DNA from: Arcobacteraceae bacterium
GTDB lineage: Bacteria; Campylobacterota; Campylobacteria; Campylobacterales; Arcobacteraceae
NCBI GenBank assembly: GCA_021107755.1
Contig: JAIOSF010000025.1
Location: forward strand, 1-64,000
Direction of reading: 5' to 3'
Length of the DNA: 64,000 bases
In this document: positions 8,590 to 17,256 of the stretch, piece after piece
Layout: every line of letters begins with the position of its first letter
Position numbering within the stretch: position 1 is the first letter of the stretch
Notes under the pieces: generated by a model
Database searches by the model: none
What the model saw: only the letters and a program-made list of their open reading frames with translations
Told to the model about the DNA's origin: nothing
Translations under genes and position numbers: made by a program

Positions 8590-10341
8590 TTATTGACTAT
8601 TTTCACTTAAAGATATACCAAGAGGATAAGGATATTTTTTTGATTCTTTTTTGATGATACCTAAAACTTTATCCAAATCAGCATGTTTTTTTTGTTTACT
8701 TATCTCTATAATTGCACTACAAACACCTAAGAGTTTAAATTTTCGAATCTCTCCAAATCTATCTTTTGTTTCTATAAATCCATTTTTTTTATCAAGTGCA
8801 TTGTATAACTCTTTAACCTGACTACAAAATTTTATTTGGATATTATTAATAACATTATATACATCCTCATAGGTACTATCTTTAAATCCGATGAAAAAGT
8901 CATCACCACCAATATGAGCTATAAACTGATCTTTAGTTAACTCTTTTTTTAATATATCAGTAAAAAGAATTATCGCTCTATCGCCTTGTCTGAAACCATA
9001 GATATCATTAAAGGGTTTGAAATCATTAAAATCAAAATATACTATATGATATGTTTTATCTTCAACACATTGTAAAGCATCAGTAATAAAAAGTTCAATT
9101 TGTCTATTACCTGGAAGTTTAGTGAGAGGATTTTGATCTTTAGCTATCTCTATATTTCTATGATAAGAGATAGAAAGAAGATTATTCACATCGATAAAGC
9201 CATAGTATTGACTATTTTTTGTTATAAAAATACCATAAGAACTATTTTTATCCATATTATATATCTCTAAAATTTTATCCACTCCCCATGTGATTTCAGA
9301 AGAGATAGTATCTTTGATAAACTTTTTTAATTTATTATTAGTTTTATCATTTTTTGCCAACGATACGCCAAATTGAGAGTAGGAGAGTTCTTTAATATCT
9401 TTTTCATAAATCACACCGTAGAGTTGACCAATTTTATCAACTATAGGTACAAAAGTATTAGTTGGATGATTTTTAAAATATTCAAAGAGGTCATTTAAAG
9501 TAGTGTCAAGTTTAAGAGGTTCAATAAATTCTATTTTACTTTTATCAACAATATTTGTTGTGTAACTTCTTTGGTCATTTTTATAAAGTTCATTTATGTG
9601 GTGATATTTCCCTTTAATTTTTGTGATATCTGTTTTAGGTTTTTGGATAAGATATCCTTGTACTAAATCCACACCAATATCTTTACAAGTGAGATACTCC
9701 TCTTTTATTTCTACACCTTCTGCTATAACTTTCATACTCATAATATGTGCCATATTAATAATAGAGCTACAAAATAATCGTTTTTTAGCATCTTTTTGGA
9801 TATTTTGAATAAAGAATCTATCTATTTTGATAAACTTTGCTTTAGCATAATAAAGAAGTTGCAGTCCAGCAATCCCTGTACCAAAATCATCTATTGCTAT
9901 ATCATATCCCTCTTGTTGATATCTTGTAACCATATTTGTTATAGCACTAGGATCTTGCAATGTTCCCCTTTCACTAAGCTCAAAGCATATTGATTTTTTA
10001 TCAAAATTTAATTTGTTTAAAATACTAGAGGTATTGCCAGTAGTAAAATCTGGCATATACATTATTCTATTATCAATATTATAAAACATCTGTAGATATT
10101 CAATATCTATTTCGGAAAATTTTTTAAGAGCAAGAGAACGCAGTTCCAAATCAAGTTGATATAGTACAGCATCGTGAAAGGCCTCATCCAAAAGATTAAA
10201 GATAGAATAAAATCCTCCCGCTTCGTGAAAATTTCTTAAAAGTGCCTCTACTGCATAAATTTTTCCACTTTTAACATTTACAATGGGTTGAAAGGCATAG
10301 TCTAGTTTTGAGACGATATCTGTCCATTTTTTATTTAACAT
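8590..10341 (-). CDS. EAL-CBS-GGDEF cyclic-di-GMP protein
   Basis: A 583-aa cytoplasmic protein with the order EAL (about 10-240), paired CBS-like region (about 265-390) and GGDEF (about 400-575). The EAL domain keeps its key motifs: EALLR, the metal-binding ELSERG and IDDFGTG, KIDR and EGVE, so phosphodiesterase activity is likely. The GGDEF half has GGDDF, compatible with cyclase activity, but no RxxD inhibitory site upstream. There is no membrane segment, so input may come through the CBS pair, which often binds adenylates. It is a single-gene unit with a Pho-box-like promoter, suggesting that c-di-GMP is adjusted when phosphate is low. Which activity dominates cannot be told from sequence. 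Confidence 0.88.
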   Translation of the reverse strand: MLNKKWTDIVSKLDYAFQPIVNVKSGKIYAVEALLRNFHEAGGFYSIFNLLDEAFHDAVLYQLDLELRSLALKKFSEIDIEYLQMFYNIDNRIMYMPDFTTGNTSSILNKLNFDKKSICFELSERGTLQDPSAITNMVTRYQQEGYDIAIDDFGTGIAGLQLLYYAKAKFIKIDRFFIQNIQKDAKKRLFCSSIINMAHIMSMKVIAEGVEIKEEYLTCKDIGVDLVQGYLIQKPKTDITKIKGKYHHINELYKNDQRSYTTNIVDKSKIEFIEPLKLDTTLNDLFEYFKNHPTNTFVPIVDKIGQLYGVIYEKDIKELSYSQFGVSLAKNDKTNNKLKKFIKDTISSEITWGVDKILEIYNMDKNSSYGIFITKNSQYYGFIDVNNLLSISYHRNIEIAKDQNPLTKLPGNRQIELFITDALQCVEDKTYHIVYFDFNDFKPFNDIYGFRQGDRAIILFTDILKKELTKDQFIAHIGGDDFFIGFKDSTYEDVYNVINNIQIKFCSQVKELYNALDKKNGFIETKDRFGEIRKFKLLGVCSAIIEISKQKKHADLDKVLGIIKKESKKYPYPLGISLSENSQ

Positions 10342-10373
10342 ATTTAATCCTTAGTTGGTTCAATATGGTTAGA

Positions 10374-10406
10374 ATTCTAGTGGAGGATAGTAACAGTACG
10401 ATTACA
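10374..10406 (-). promoter_or_regulatory. Pho-box-like promoter of the EAL-CBS-GGDEF gene
   Basis: Minus strand: TGTAAT (10406-10401), 5 bp, TGTTAC (10395-10390), 10 bp, TAGAAT (10379-10374). The site overlaps the 3' end of the preceding ndh-like gene by five bases. Confidence 0.65.
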
Positions 10407-11604
10407 TTTTAGAAGAGAGCTTATTGTAACCTTTCTTTATATATTGGATTAATGGAAGTTTATATCTGAAAAATACATATTGTTTAATTAGATGACCAAT
10501 GAAGCCTTTTACTTGTACCAGTCCATATAAATCACATACAGCATATCTCCCACCAAGAGCGATAAGAGTACCTTCTAATTTTGGGTTACAAGCTTGAAGT
10601 TGTTTATCTGTTATTTGATTTAAAATATTTTTTGCAGCACTTATTCCACTTGCTCGTGCAATAGTTACATTTGCTGGCATTATTTTTCCTGATCTATCTT
10701 TGACCTGTGCAATATCACCTGCTGCAAAGATATTTTCATATCCCTCAACTTTTAAATATTCATCAACTAAGATTTGCCCTTTTTTATTTTTTGGTAAATC
10801 AGACTTTAGGATAAGATTTGCAGCTTCAATACCACCCGCAAAGATGATAAAGGAGTAGCGTATTTTTGTCCCATTTGTGAGATAAAGATACTCTTTATCA
10901 CAACTTTGCATCTTTGTATCAGTGATAATATTAATATCCAAATCTTTTAATCTTTGGCTTGACATCTGTATCATTTTTGGATCAAAATCTGGTAATATAG
11001 TACTCCGTGAACTAATAAGAGAGATTTTGAAATTATCACAATGAAAACTTCCTCTTTTGAAAAACTGATTTGCATAGTAAGCCATCTCTGCTGCTATCTC
11101 AACACCAGAAAGACCAGCTCCTACTACTGCAATATGTGTTTTATCACATTTTTTTGCTTCATCTTCTATTTTATTAAAAAGTTGTTTCTCAAAGTTTTGT
11201 TTAAAATATAAAGCTTTATGAAGCTTTTTTAAATCATTTGTATTATTTAACCCTTCAATATTTTGTGGGAAAAAAGTTCTCGTACCAACACAAAGAAGAA
11301 GAGAATCAAATTTAATAGTTTCTTGTTCTGCTGTAGAGATTTGCTTTTGTTTATAATCAATATCAGTAACGCGTAAATTTTTATATTCTAAAAATGGATG
11401 ATCAAATCCACTACAAAGTGAAGACAAGTCAATAGTTACATCTGCAATAGTGCCTTTGTTTGCAATAAGGTCATAAACTTCTGGTTGAAGATTATGATAA
11501 GTATGTTTATCAATAAGTGTTATTTTGATATTTTTATTTTTTATGAGTTCCTTTAAAGCATAAACACCTGCGTATCCACCACCAATTATTACTATATGTT
11601 TCAA
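10402..11604 (-). CDS. Type II NADH dehydrogenase-like FAD oxidoreductase
   Basis: A 400-aa pyridine nucleotide-disulfide oxidoreductase family protein. The N-terminal dinucleotide fold has IIGGGYAGV at residues 5-13, the second is GAGLSGVE near 160, and the FAD-closing motif is FAAGD(I)AQV near 290. HNLQPEVY near residue 40 is typical of NDH-2-type enzymes. These are monotopic membrane proteins that pass electrons from NADH to quinone without pumping protons. There is no predicted transmembrane helix; the basic C-terminal segment could hold it to the membrane. It lacks the Cys residues expected of sulfide:quinone reductase at the usual positions. It has its own Pho-box-like promoter, overlapping the end of phnP. 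Confidence 0.75.
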   Translation of the reverse strand: MKHIVIIGGGYAGVYALKELIKNKNIKITLIDKHTYHNLQPEVYDLIANKGTIADVTIDLSSLCSGFDHPFLEYKNLRVTDIDYKQKQISTAEQETIKFDSLLLCVGTRTFFPQNIEGLNNTNDLKKLHKALYFKQNFEKQLFNKIEDEAKKCDKTHIAVVGAGLSGVEIAAEMAYYANQFFKRGSFHCDNFKISLISSRSTILPDFDPKMIQMSSQRLKDLDINIITDTKMQSCDKEYLYLTNGTKIRYSFIIFAGGIEAANLILKSDLPKNKKGQILVDEYLKVEGYENIFAAGDIAQVKDRSGKIMPANVTIARASGISAAKNILNQITDKQLQACNPKLEGTLIALGGRYAVCDLYGLVQVKGFIGHLIKQYVFFRYKLPLIQYIKKGYNKLSSKM

Positions 11605-11632
11605 TTTTTCTACCTATTTTAAAAATTTTGTT

Positions 11633-11665
11633 ATTGTAACATAATAAAATTTCTATTAAGTTACA
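11633..11665 (-). promoter_or_regulatory. Pho-box-like promoter of the ndh-like gene
   Basis: Minus strand: TGTAAC (11665-11660), 5 bp, AGAAAT (11654-11649), 10 bp, TACAAT (11638-11633). The same bases form a 10-bp inverted repeat (11631-11640 and 11660-11669) across the phnP stop codon, so the region may also help to end phn transcription. Confidence 0.55.
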
Positions 11666-12384
11666 ATAAGGTAAGGGTATTTAAGATTTATATTATTTTT
11701 ATTTATATAATTCAATGTTTCGTGTGAACCGTGAATGAGAAATGAACTCTTTGCATCTATTTTGTCTAAAAGTTTTGTTGCTTGCTCGTAATTTAAGTGA
11801 TTGGTATCAGGATAATGGGGTACATGACATGCATCGATATAGCATTCATCGATATTTTTTGAAAGCAAAAATTCCATAGAGTGTTTTTCTATCCCTGCAC
11901 AATCAGTTAAATATGCTATTGTTTTTTCTTCACTTTCTATAAGATAACCAGTTGTATTTTTAGAGTGTTTTAATGGAATTGGAGTAAATGCCAAGCTATT
12001 TACAATAATCTTTTCAAAAGGTTTATTTTCTTTATATTCAATAGATAACTTATGTTTAAATAGATCTGCAAAACCCTCCTTATCTTTTGGATGATAACAT
12101 ACTATTTTATCTTTTCCATATCGAAGTTTTAAAAGTCCTAAAACATGATCAGCATGAAAGTGAGTAAGAAATATAGTTTTTAATTTTTTACTATTAAATC
12201 TTTGTGATAAATCATCATTTCCTGCATCAAGTAAGATAATCTCACCATTTGAACACTCAATATAGGCACTTGTACTATTATTGAACTTACCCTCACTTTT
12301 ATAATTTTTACAAATCGTGCAATGGCAATTAAATACAGGTATTCCACTGGCATTTGCCGTACCTAAAAATTTTATATTAAACAC
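11656..12384 (-). CDS. phnP: PhnP, phosphoribosyl cyclic phosphodiesterase
   Basis: A 242-aa metallo-beta-lactamase-fold protein. It has the metal-binding THFHADH motif near residue 75, further His/Asp ligands in LKHS, LTDCAG and HGSHE, and an N-terminal zinc-knuckle-like CHCTIC near residue 20, as in E. coli PhnP. The enzyme opens the 5-phosphoribosyl 1,2-cyclic phosphate left by the C-P lyase to ribose 1,5-bisphosphate, the substrate of PhnN. It is the last gene of the phn operon, overlapping the upstream MFS gene by 8 bp. Confidence 0.9.
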   Translation of the reverse strand: MFNIKFLGTANASGIPVFNCHCTICKNYKSEGKFNNSTSAYIECSNGEIILLDAGNDDLSQRFNSKKLKTIFLTHFHADHVLGLLKLRYGKDKIVCYHPKDKEGFADLFKHKLSIEYKENKPFEKIIVNSLAFTPIPLKHSKNTTGYLIESEEKTIAYLTDCAGIEKHSMEFLLSKNIDECYIDACHVPHYPDTNHLNYEQATKLLDKIDAKSSFLIHGSHETLNYINKNNINLKYPYLIVT

Positions 12385-13585
12385 TTTTTTCCCTCCTTAA
12401 AATATATAAAGTCCCTATAGAAAATAAAGATAAAAATATCAATATACTAATAGTGATACTATTCCCTAAGTTTTCTAAAGATAAAGCAAAAGAAAATGGT
12501 GCAATTGCAGTTACTACTTTTATATATAGATTTAAATAGCCAGTATTTCTTCCAAAGTTTTCACTCCCTAAGATATACAAAGGGAGGCTCCCTCTTGCGA
12601 TATAGTTAAGTCCCTGACCCGCACCAAAAAGAATCATAAATAAAGCCACAATCCAAGAGGAATATCCACAAAATAAAAGTATAATAACACTCATAAATAC
12701 TAAACTTGTAGATATAATAGATGAAGTTACAGGAGATATCTTTTGAGCAAAAATCATCTCAAAAACTCTTGCACTAACTTGCGCTGGACCTATTAAAGCT
12801 CCCAACATAACTGCAATGGAAGCTTCAACACCAAAACTGTCTAGTATACCAATTAGATGAGTTTGAATAGAAGCAATAGGGATAGCAATAGCACACAAAG
12901 CAATACCTATTAAAACCATACTTTTTTTACTCCTTTTCTTTCTTTCAAATCTATTATAAATAGCATTATCTTCATGTTGAACTTGTTTATTTTTTAATTT
13001 GTTATTAGGTAAGGTAAACAGATGTACAGGAAATGCAATGAATAGATGAAATAGTGCTAGAATAATGTAGACATCTTGCCAACTAAAATAATTTAGTAAA
13101 ATACTTACAAGAGGCCAAAATATAGTAGAAGCAAACCCTGCTATTAATGTAATTTGTGTCATAGGAACTCTTGCTTTTTGTTTAGCGATTTGTGAAAATG
13201 CTACAAATGCTGCTTCATATAATATAAAAGTTGAAACTATCTCTATAAATACTATTGCTAGTATAAATTCAAGTTTTGTTTCTACCATTGATAGAAAAAG
13301 CAAACCTATAAATGCTAAAATAGAGCCTATACTCATAATAGTTCTTGCACCATATTGGTCTAGTTTCTTTCCAATATAGGGTGTTATTAAACCGCCAAGT
13401 AAAAGTCCAAAAGAAAAAACCCCAAATAAAAAACTTTTAGACCACCCAAAGTGATTTTCAAGTGCAACAGACATTATAGTAAAAGAGTAAAATAAAGTAC
13501 CATATCCAATTGTAGTAGTTATTCCTAAACCTAAAACAGATTTAGCTGTACCTTGTATAAAAACTTTGTTTAGTTGTTTTTTCAC
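12377..13585 (-). CDS. MFS transporter in the phn operon
   Basis: A 12-helix major facilitator protein of about 402 aa. I chose GTG at 13583-13585, four bases after the stop of the EEP-family gene; an upstream in-frame ATG (13663) would overlap that gene by 74 bp and add a hydrophobic stretch that is not family-like. It has the short basic loop after helix 2 (YIGKKLDQYGAR), typical of MFS. Substrate unknown. Lying inside the operon between an EEP-type hydrolase and phnP, it may move a phosphonate, a phosphate ester or a C-P lyase by-product. Standard phn operons use only the ABC importer PhnCDE, so this is an addition. Confidence 0.8.
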   Translation of the reverse strand: MKKQLNKVFIQGTAKSVLGLGITTTIGYGTLFYSFTIMSVALENHFGWSKSFLFGVFSFGLLLGGLITPYIGKKLDQYGARTIMSIGSILAFIGLLFLSMVETKLEFILAIVFIEIVSTFILYEAAFVAFSQIAKQKARVPMTQITLIAGFASTIFWPLVSILLNYFSWQDVYIILALFHLFIAFPVHLFTLPNNKLKNKQVQHEDNAIYNRFERKKRSKKSMVLIGIALCAIAIPIASIQTHLIGILDSFGVEASIAVMLGALIGPAQVSARVFEMIFAQKISPVTSSIISTSLVFMSVIILLFCGYSSWIVALFMILFGAGQGLNYIARGSLPLYILGSENFGRNTGYLNLYIKVVTAIAPFSFALSLENLGNSITISILIFLSLFSIGTLYILRREKSV

Positions 13586-13589
13586 GAAT

Positions 13590-14264
13590 TTACCAACTAA
13601 AATTATTTTGTAAACAATAATGATCACTATGTTTTTTAATAATAATTTCAGAGTCAATTTCAATATTTAATCTACTTTTATAAAAAATGTAATCTAAAAT
13701 CAAATTATCCTCATAAGTTGGTAATTGATTTTTTGAGTTATATCCACACCGTTTTATTATTTTTATTTCTTTAGATTCAATGGTTGCATTCATATCCCCA
13801 CAAAAAATAGATATATCACTTCTATATTCTTCTAGTGTGTATTTTATAATTCTAATTTGTTCTATTCTTTGTTCTTGATTGAGATTTGTTAAATGTGTAT
13901 TTATAAGAATGATTTTTTTATTTTCAACACTTAATTGAACAATTTGAGTACCTCTCTCATCCTCTTTATTTTTGTTAAAATATATATTTTCTAAAAGTGT
14001 AATCTCATATTTTGATAAAATTGTTAGATTTGAACTACTTTTTTCCCCATTTCTCTTTTTTTCTCTAATAGGGAGGGTTAGTTTGTTATATTGTAAAGTT
14101 TCATTAATCGTATCACTACTTGAAAAATTATTGTCATGATAATCTTCTTGGAAACAGATACAATCTATATTTTTTAAGTGATCTGCAATTTTAAAAATCC
14201 GTTTTGGAAAATCTCCACAATTTTTCCATAAGTTGTATGTTGCTATGCTAAAACTATTTTTCAT
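13590..14264 (-). CDS. Endonuclease/exonuclease/phosphatase (EEP) family protein in the phn operon
   Basis: A 224-aa protein with the EEP fold signature: YNLWKN at the N-terminus, CFQED near residue 38 (metal-binding Glu), INTHLTN near 120, FCGDMNA near 157 and a final SDHYCL motif (Asp-His pair). EEP enzymes cleave phosphodiester or phosphomonoester bonds in nucleic acids, lipids or small molecules. There is no signal peptide, so it acts in the cytoplasm. It starts 1 bp after the end of phnN and is followed 4 bp later by the MFS gene, so it is plainly part of the operon. It might trim a phosphonate ester or a cyclic or pyrophosphate intermediate; the substrate is unknown. Confidence 0.8.
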   Translation of the reverse strand: MKNSFSIATYNLWKNCGDFPKRIFKIADHLKNIDCICFQEDYHDNNFSSSDTINETLQYNKLTLPIREKKRNGEKSSSNLTILSKYEITLLENIYFNKNKEDERGTQIVQLSVENKKIILINTHLTNLNQEQRIEQIRIIKYTLEEYRSDISIFCGDMNATIESKEIKIIKRCGYNSKNQLPTYEDNLILDYIFYKSRLNIEIDSEIIIKKHSDHYCLQNNFSW

Positions 14265-14265
14265 T

Positions 14266-14778
14266 TTATATGTTTTTTAAAAGTTGTATAAATTTTTTAG
14301 ATGATTCATCTATAGAACTTGAATTATCAAACTGTATTATATGCTTTGCCTTAATTGTATTATAACTTCTATTGAGTCTATTCTGTATTTGCTCCTCGTT
14401 TTCTCTCCCTCTGTTTTTTAATCTTTGGTATAAAATATCTTTTGGTAGTGTTACCTCTATTGTTGTAACATCATCAAAATAGTTTTCAAAATCTTTTATA
14501 GTACTTCTTGAAATTGAGATAAGATTAACTCCCTCTTTGATTTGACTTTTTGCAATAGCATATTTATTTGTATGGGCTTCCCAAGTTGAGATAAAAAAAT
14601 CTTCTTGTTTTAATTTTTCAAATGCTTCATCATCAATATAATAGTTGTGTTCATTCTCATCTGGTACTCTAGTGATATATCTTTTTACAAAATTTATATC
14701 TGTTTTATCTTTTATACTTTTTAATAATGTATCTTTCCCTACACCACTTGCTCCAACTATTAATATGATTTTTTTCAT
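14266..14778 (-). CDS. phnN: PhnN, ribose 1,5-bisphosphate phosphokinase
   Basis: A 170-aa guanylate-kinase-like P-loop kinase with GASGVGKD at residues 9-16, the ITRVP segment near 40 and an Arg-rich lid (RLKNRGREN near 133). It phosphorylates ribose 1,5-bisphosphate to PRPP, closing the C-P lyase pathway. The ATG overlaps the stop codon of the hexapeptide transferase gene by 4 bp, so translation is probably coupled. Confidence 0.9.
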   Translation of the reverse strand: MKKIILIVGASGVGKDTLLKSIKDKTDINFVKRYITRVPDENEHNYYIDDEAFEKLKQEDFFISTWEAHTNKYAIAKSQIKEGVNLISISRSTIKDFENYFDDVTTIEVTLPKDILYQRLKNRGRENEEQIQNRLNRSYNTIKAKHIIQFDNSSSIDESSKKFIQLLKNI

Positions 14779-15413
14779 TTTTTATACTTTTCAATAAATG
14801 TATTGATATCTTTAAAATCATCAATAGCTATTTTGATTTTTTCATAATCCCAATCCCACCAAGATATTTGTTGTAAAGCTTGAATAGTTTGTTTATCAAA
14901 TCTATATCGTATAACTTTTGCAGGATTTCCAACTGCTATGGCAAAAGGTGGTATATCTTTTGTTACAACAGCACTACTCCCAATAACAGCTCCATCTCCT
15001 ATAGTAACATTCCCCATTACAACTACATTATGACCTAGCCAGACATCATTCCCTATTTCAACTTTTTTTTCCCTTCTCCAATCAAAAAAGATATCATCGT
15101 CAACTCCAAACCCAAACATCTCTTTTCGATATTGCATATGGTGTTGAGAAGCCCACATCATAGGATGCTGACTGGGATTTAATCGTACATAAGAAGCTAT
15201 ATTTACAAACTTTTTAATTGTACTATTCATGATTTGGCAGTTTTCACTAGTATAACTGTAGCTATCAAGTATACTTTCTTGAATATTGTTATTAGCCCCA
15301 ATCTCAACATACTCTCCAAAGGAACAATCTTTTATGAGTGATGTTTGACCAATATTTGGTTCTTTTGTTAATATTTTTTTAGATTTGGTATTAAAAGAAT
15401 CTATTTTATACAT
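14775..15413 (-). CDS. Hexapeptide-repeat transferase of the phosphonate cluster family (DapH/CatB-like)
   Basis: A 212-aa left-handed beta-helix acyltransferase. Hexapeptide turns occur at residues 20-75 and 120-165 (for example VEIGNDVWLGHNV and IGSSAVVTKDIPPF), with the closing AVGNPAKVIRYRF segment typical of CatB-like xenobiotic acetyltransferases. Proteins of this type are recurrent in phn operons (the phn-associated hexapeptide family). Acetylation of aminoalkylphosphonates, by analogy with PhnO, is a plausible role but not shown. It overlaps phnM by one base and phnN by four. Confidence 0.82.
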   Translation of the reverse strand: MYKIDSFNTKSKKILTKEPNIGQTSLIKDCSFGEYVEIGANNNIQESILDSYSYTSENCQIMNSTIKKFVNIASYVRLNPSQHPMMWASQHHMQYRKEMFGFGVDDDIFFDWRREKKVEIGNDVWLGHNVVVMGNVTIGDGAVIGSSAVVTKDIPPFAIAVGNPAKVIRYRFDKQTIQALQQISWWDWDYEKIKIAIDDFKDINTFIEKYKK

Positions 15414-16558
15414 TATATTTTAAATCCTCTAATCCCATTGTATACAACTTCTCCATCTTTAAATGTTAGTACCACTTTAGGAAAATGTGACTCATCTATG
15501 ACAACTATATCTGCTAGTTTCCCCTCTTTAATTTCTCCTCTATCTTTTAGATTTGCTAGTTTTGCAGGTGTTGAACTAATCATTGAAAAACCTTTCTCTA
15601 AAGGTAAGTCTACATCCTCTTTTAATCTATAAGGACTTAGAAGTAGTGAAGCTGGATGGTAATCACTACAAAGATAATCACAAACACCTTGTGCAATAAG
15701 TTCCTTTGCTGCTATATTACCACTTTGGCTTCCACCTCTCACCACATTTGGTGCACCCATTCCTGTACTAATACCCATACTTTTTGCTTTTTTTGCAACT
15801 TCAATACTTAAAGGAAATTCTGAAAAAGTTACGCCCAAAGCTTTGAGCGTATTAAGTTTATCTTCACAATCATCATCATGGCTTAGTACTGGAATATTAT
15901 GCTTTAAACCAAATGTTACTAAATCTTCTACAATACCAACTTTATCTTTGGAAAGCTTTTTTTCTAAATATTGTGCAACATCTTTATCATCAATAGTGTA
16001 CGCACTAAGATGGTATTTTTTCCAAGATTCAAGGGTTTTAAATTGTCCTTGACCAGGTGAGTGATCCATAATAGATAACATATCTACTTTATTTTTAGAA
16101 ATAAGTTCTTTTATAGTTTCAAGTGAACTTTCACTTGTGATTTCAAATCTGGTATGTATAAGATTGTCTACACCTAGATGCGCTTTATTAGCTTCGTAAA
16201 TTTCTTCTATTAGTTCCCGAGACTGTTCTGTACCTCTCCCTTTACTTAGCTCTTCGTCATTAAATCCAACAGCATGATACATAGTTGTAACTCCAGCCAT
16301 TGAAAGTTTTTTATCAAGTTCAATCACTGCCATTTTTGTAGGAAACTTTGCTCCAGGTCTTGGTTCTAGCTCTTTTTCTATAGCATCCCCATGGAGATCA
16401 ACAAACCCAGGTACTATTCGTCTGTCACCTAAATCTATAGCTACATCAATACTTTTATAAGGATTAACTGCTGTTATAACATCCCCTTGTATTACAATAT
16501 CAGCACTTGTAAATTCTCCATTTATAAGAATATTTGTACTTCTAATAATTGTCTGCAT
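15413..16558 (-). CDS. phnM: PhnM, ribosyl triphosphate (phosphonate) diphosphatase
   Basis: A 381-aa amidohydrolase-superfamily protein. The first metal motif is VDLHGDAIE near residue 55, with later His/Asp ligands around MDHSPGQG, SHDDD and CSDYHP. PhnM removes pyrophosphate from alpha-D-ribose 1-methylphosphonate 5-triphosphate to give the substrate for PhnJ. The start ATG overlaps the 3' end of phnL by 17 bp. Confidence 0.93.
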   Translation of the reverse strand: MQTIIRSTNILINGEFTSADIVIQGDVITAVNPYKSIDVAIDLGDRRIVPGFVDLHGDAIEKELEPRPGAKFPTKMAVIELDKKLSMAGVTTMYHAVGFNDEELSKGRGTEQSRELIEEIYEANKAHLGVDNLIHTRFEITSESSLETIKELISKNKVDMLSIMDHSPGQGQFKTLESWKKYHLSAYTIDDKDVAQYLEKKLSKDKVGIVEDLVTFGLKHNIPVLSHDDDCEDKLNTLKALGVTFSEFPLSIEVAKKAKSMGISTGMGAPNVVRGGSQSGNIAAKELIAQGVCDYLCSDYHPASLLLSPYRLKEDVDLPLEKGFSMISSTPAKLANLKDRGEIKEGKLADIVVIDESHFPKVVLTFKDGEVVYNGIRGFKI

Positions 16559-17246
16559 ATTTTTTTTCCTTCATATCATAAATCTTATCACTGATTCTTC
16601 TCATGCATTCCATATCATGAAAAATACCAATCATCGTTACCCCTTGTTTTTTTATCTCTAAAAGTTTGTCAATCACTTTATTTGTATTTGTCATATCTAA
16701 AGATGCTGTTGGTTCATCAAGGAGTAAAACTGATTTTGGTGCAATAATCCCCTTTGCTATATTCACTCTTTGTTGCTCTCCACCACTAAAAGTTAGTGGA
16801 GAGATAGCAAATAGTTCCTCTTTTATATTTAAAAAACTCAACATCTCTTTCGCTTTATCTCGTGCTACTGTTTGACTTTCCCCTTTTTCAATCAAAGGTT
16901 GAGCTACTATATCAACAGCACTAATTCTTGGTAATACTTGTAAAAATTGAGATACATACCCTAAATGTTCTTTTCGTAAATTGAGTATTTCACTTTCAAG
17001 TGCAGTTGCTATATTTAAAGATTTTCCATCATCATAGTTAAATAAAATATCACCACTTGTAGTTGTATATGTTCTATAGAGTGCTTTTAATACAGATGAT
17101 TTACCCAATCCACTTGGACCATATAAAGATAAAAACTCCCCCTTATCAAGATCAAAATTTATATCGTGATAGCCATTTATTTTAAGACCACCTCTTGTGT
17201 GTATTGTAAACTCTTTATGTAAATTTTTTACTATTATTTTTTTCAT
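16542..17246 (-). CDS. phnL: PhnL, ABC-type subunit of the C-P lyase system
   Basis: An ABC ATPase of 234 aa with Walker A GPSGLGKSS near residue 42, signature FSGGEQQR near 148 and Walker B LLLDEPTA. I chose ATG at 17244-17246 because AAAGG lies about 7 nt upstream and the start falls 10 bp after the phnK stop; the longer frame would intrude into phnK. PhnL is not a transporter subunit; it works with PhnGHI in attaching the phosphonate to ATP-derived ribose, or in core-complex remodelling. Confidence 0.92.
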   Translation of the reverse strand: MKKIIVKNLHKEFTIHTRGGLKINGYHDINFDLDKGEFLSLYGPSGLGKSSVLKALYRTYTTTSGDILFNYDDGKSLNIATALESEILNLRKEHLGYVSQFLQVLPRISAVDIVAQPLIEKGESQTVARDKAKEMLSFLNIKEELFAISPLTFSGGEQQRVNIAKGIIAPKSVLLLDEPTASLDMTNTNKVIDKLLEIKKQGVTMIGIFHDMECMRRISDKIYDMKEKKYADNY

Positions 17247-17256
17247 TCTACAACCT

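Noticed and set aside
11631-11669. 10-bp inverted repeat as a phn-operon terminator
   Set aside because: The arms are 19 bases apart and no T-run follows on the minus strand. The same bases are better explained as the ndh-like promoter, though a double role is possible.
13586-13663. Longer N-terminus of the MFS protein, overlapping the EEP gene
   Set aside because: It would overlap the EEP coding sequence by 74 bp and adds sequence unlike MFS starts; a GTG lies four bases after the EEP stop.
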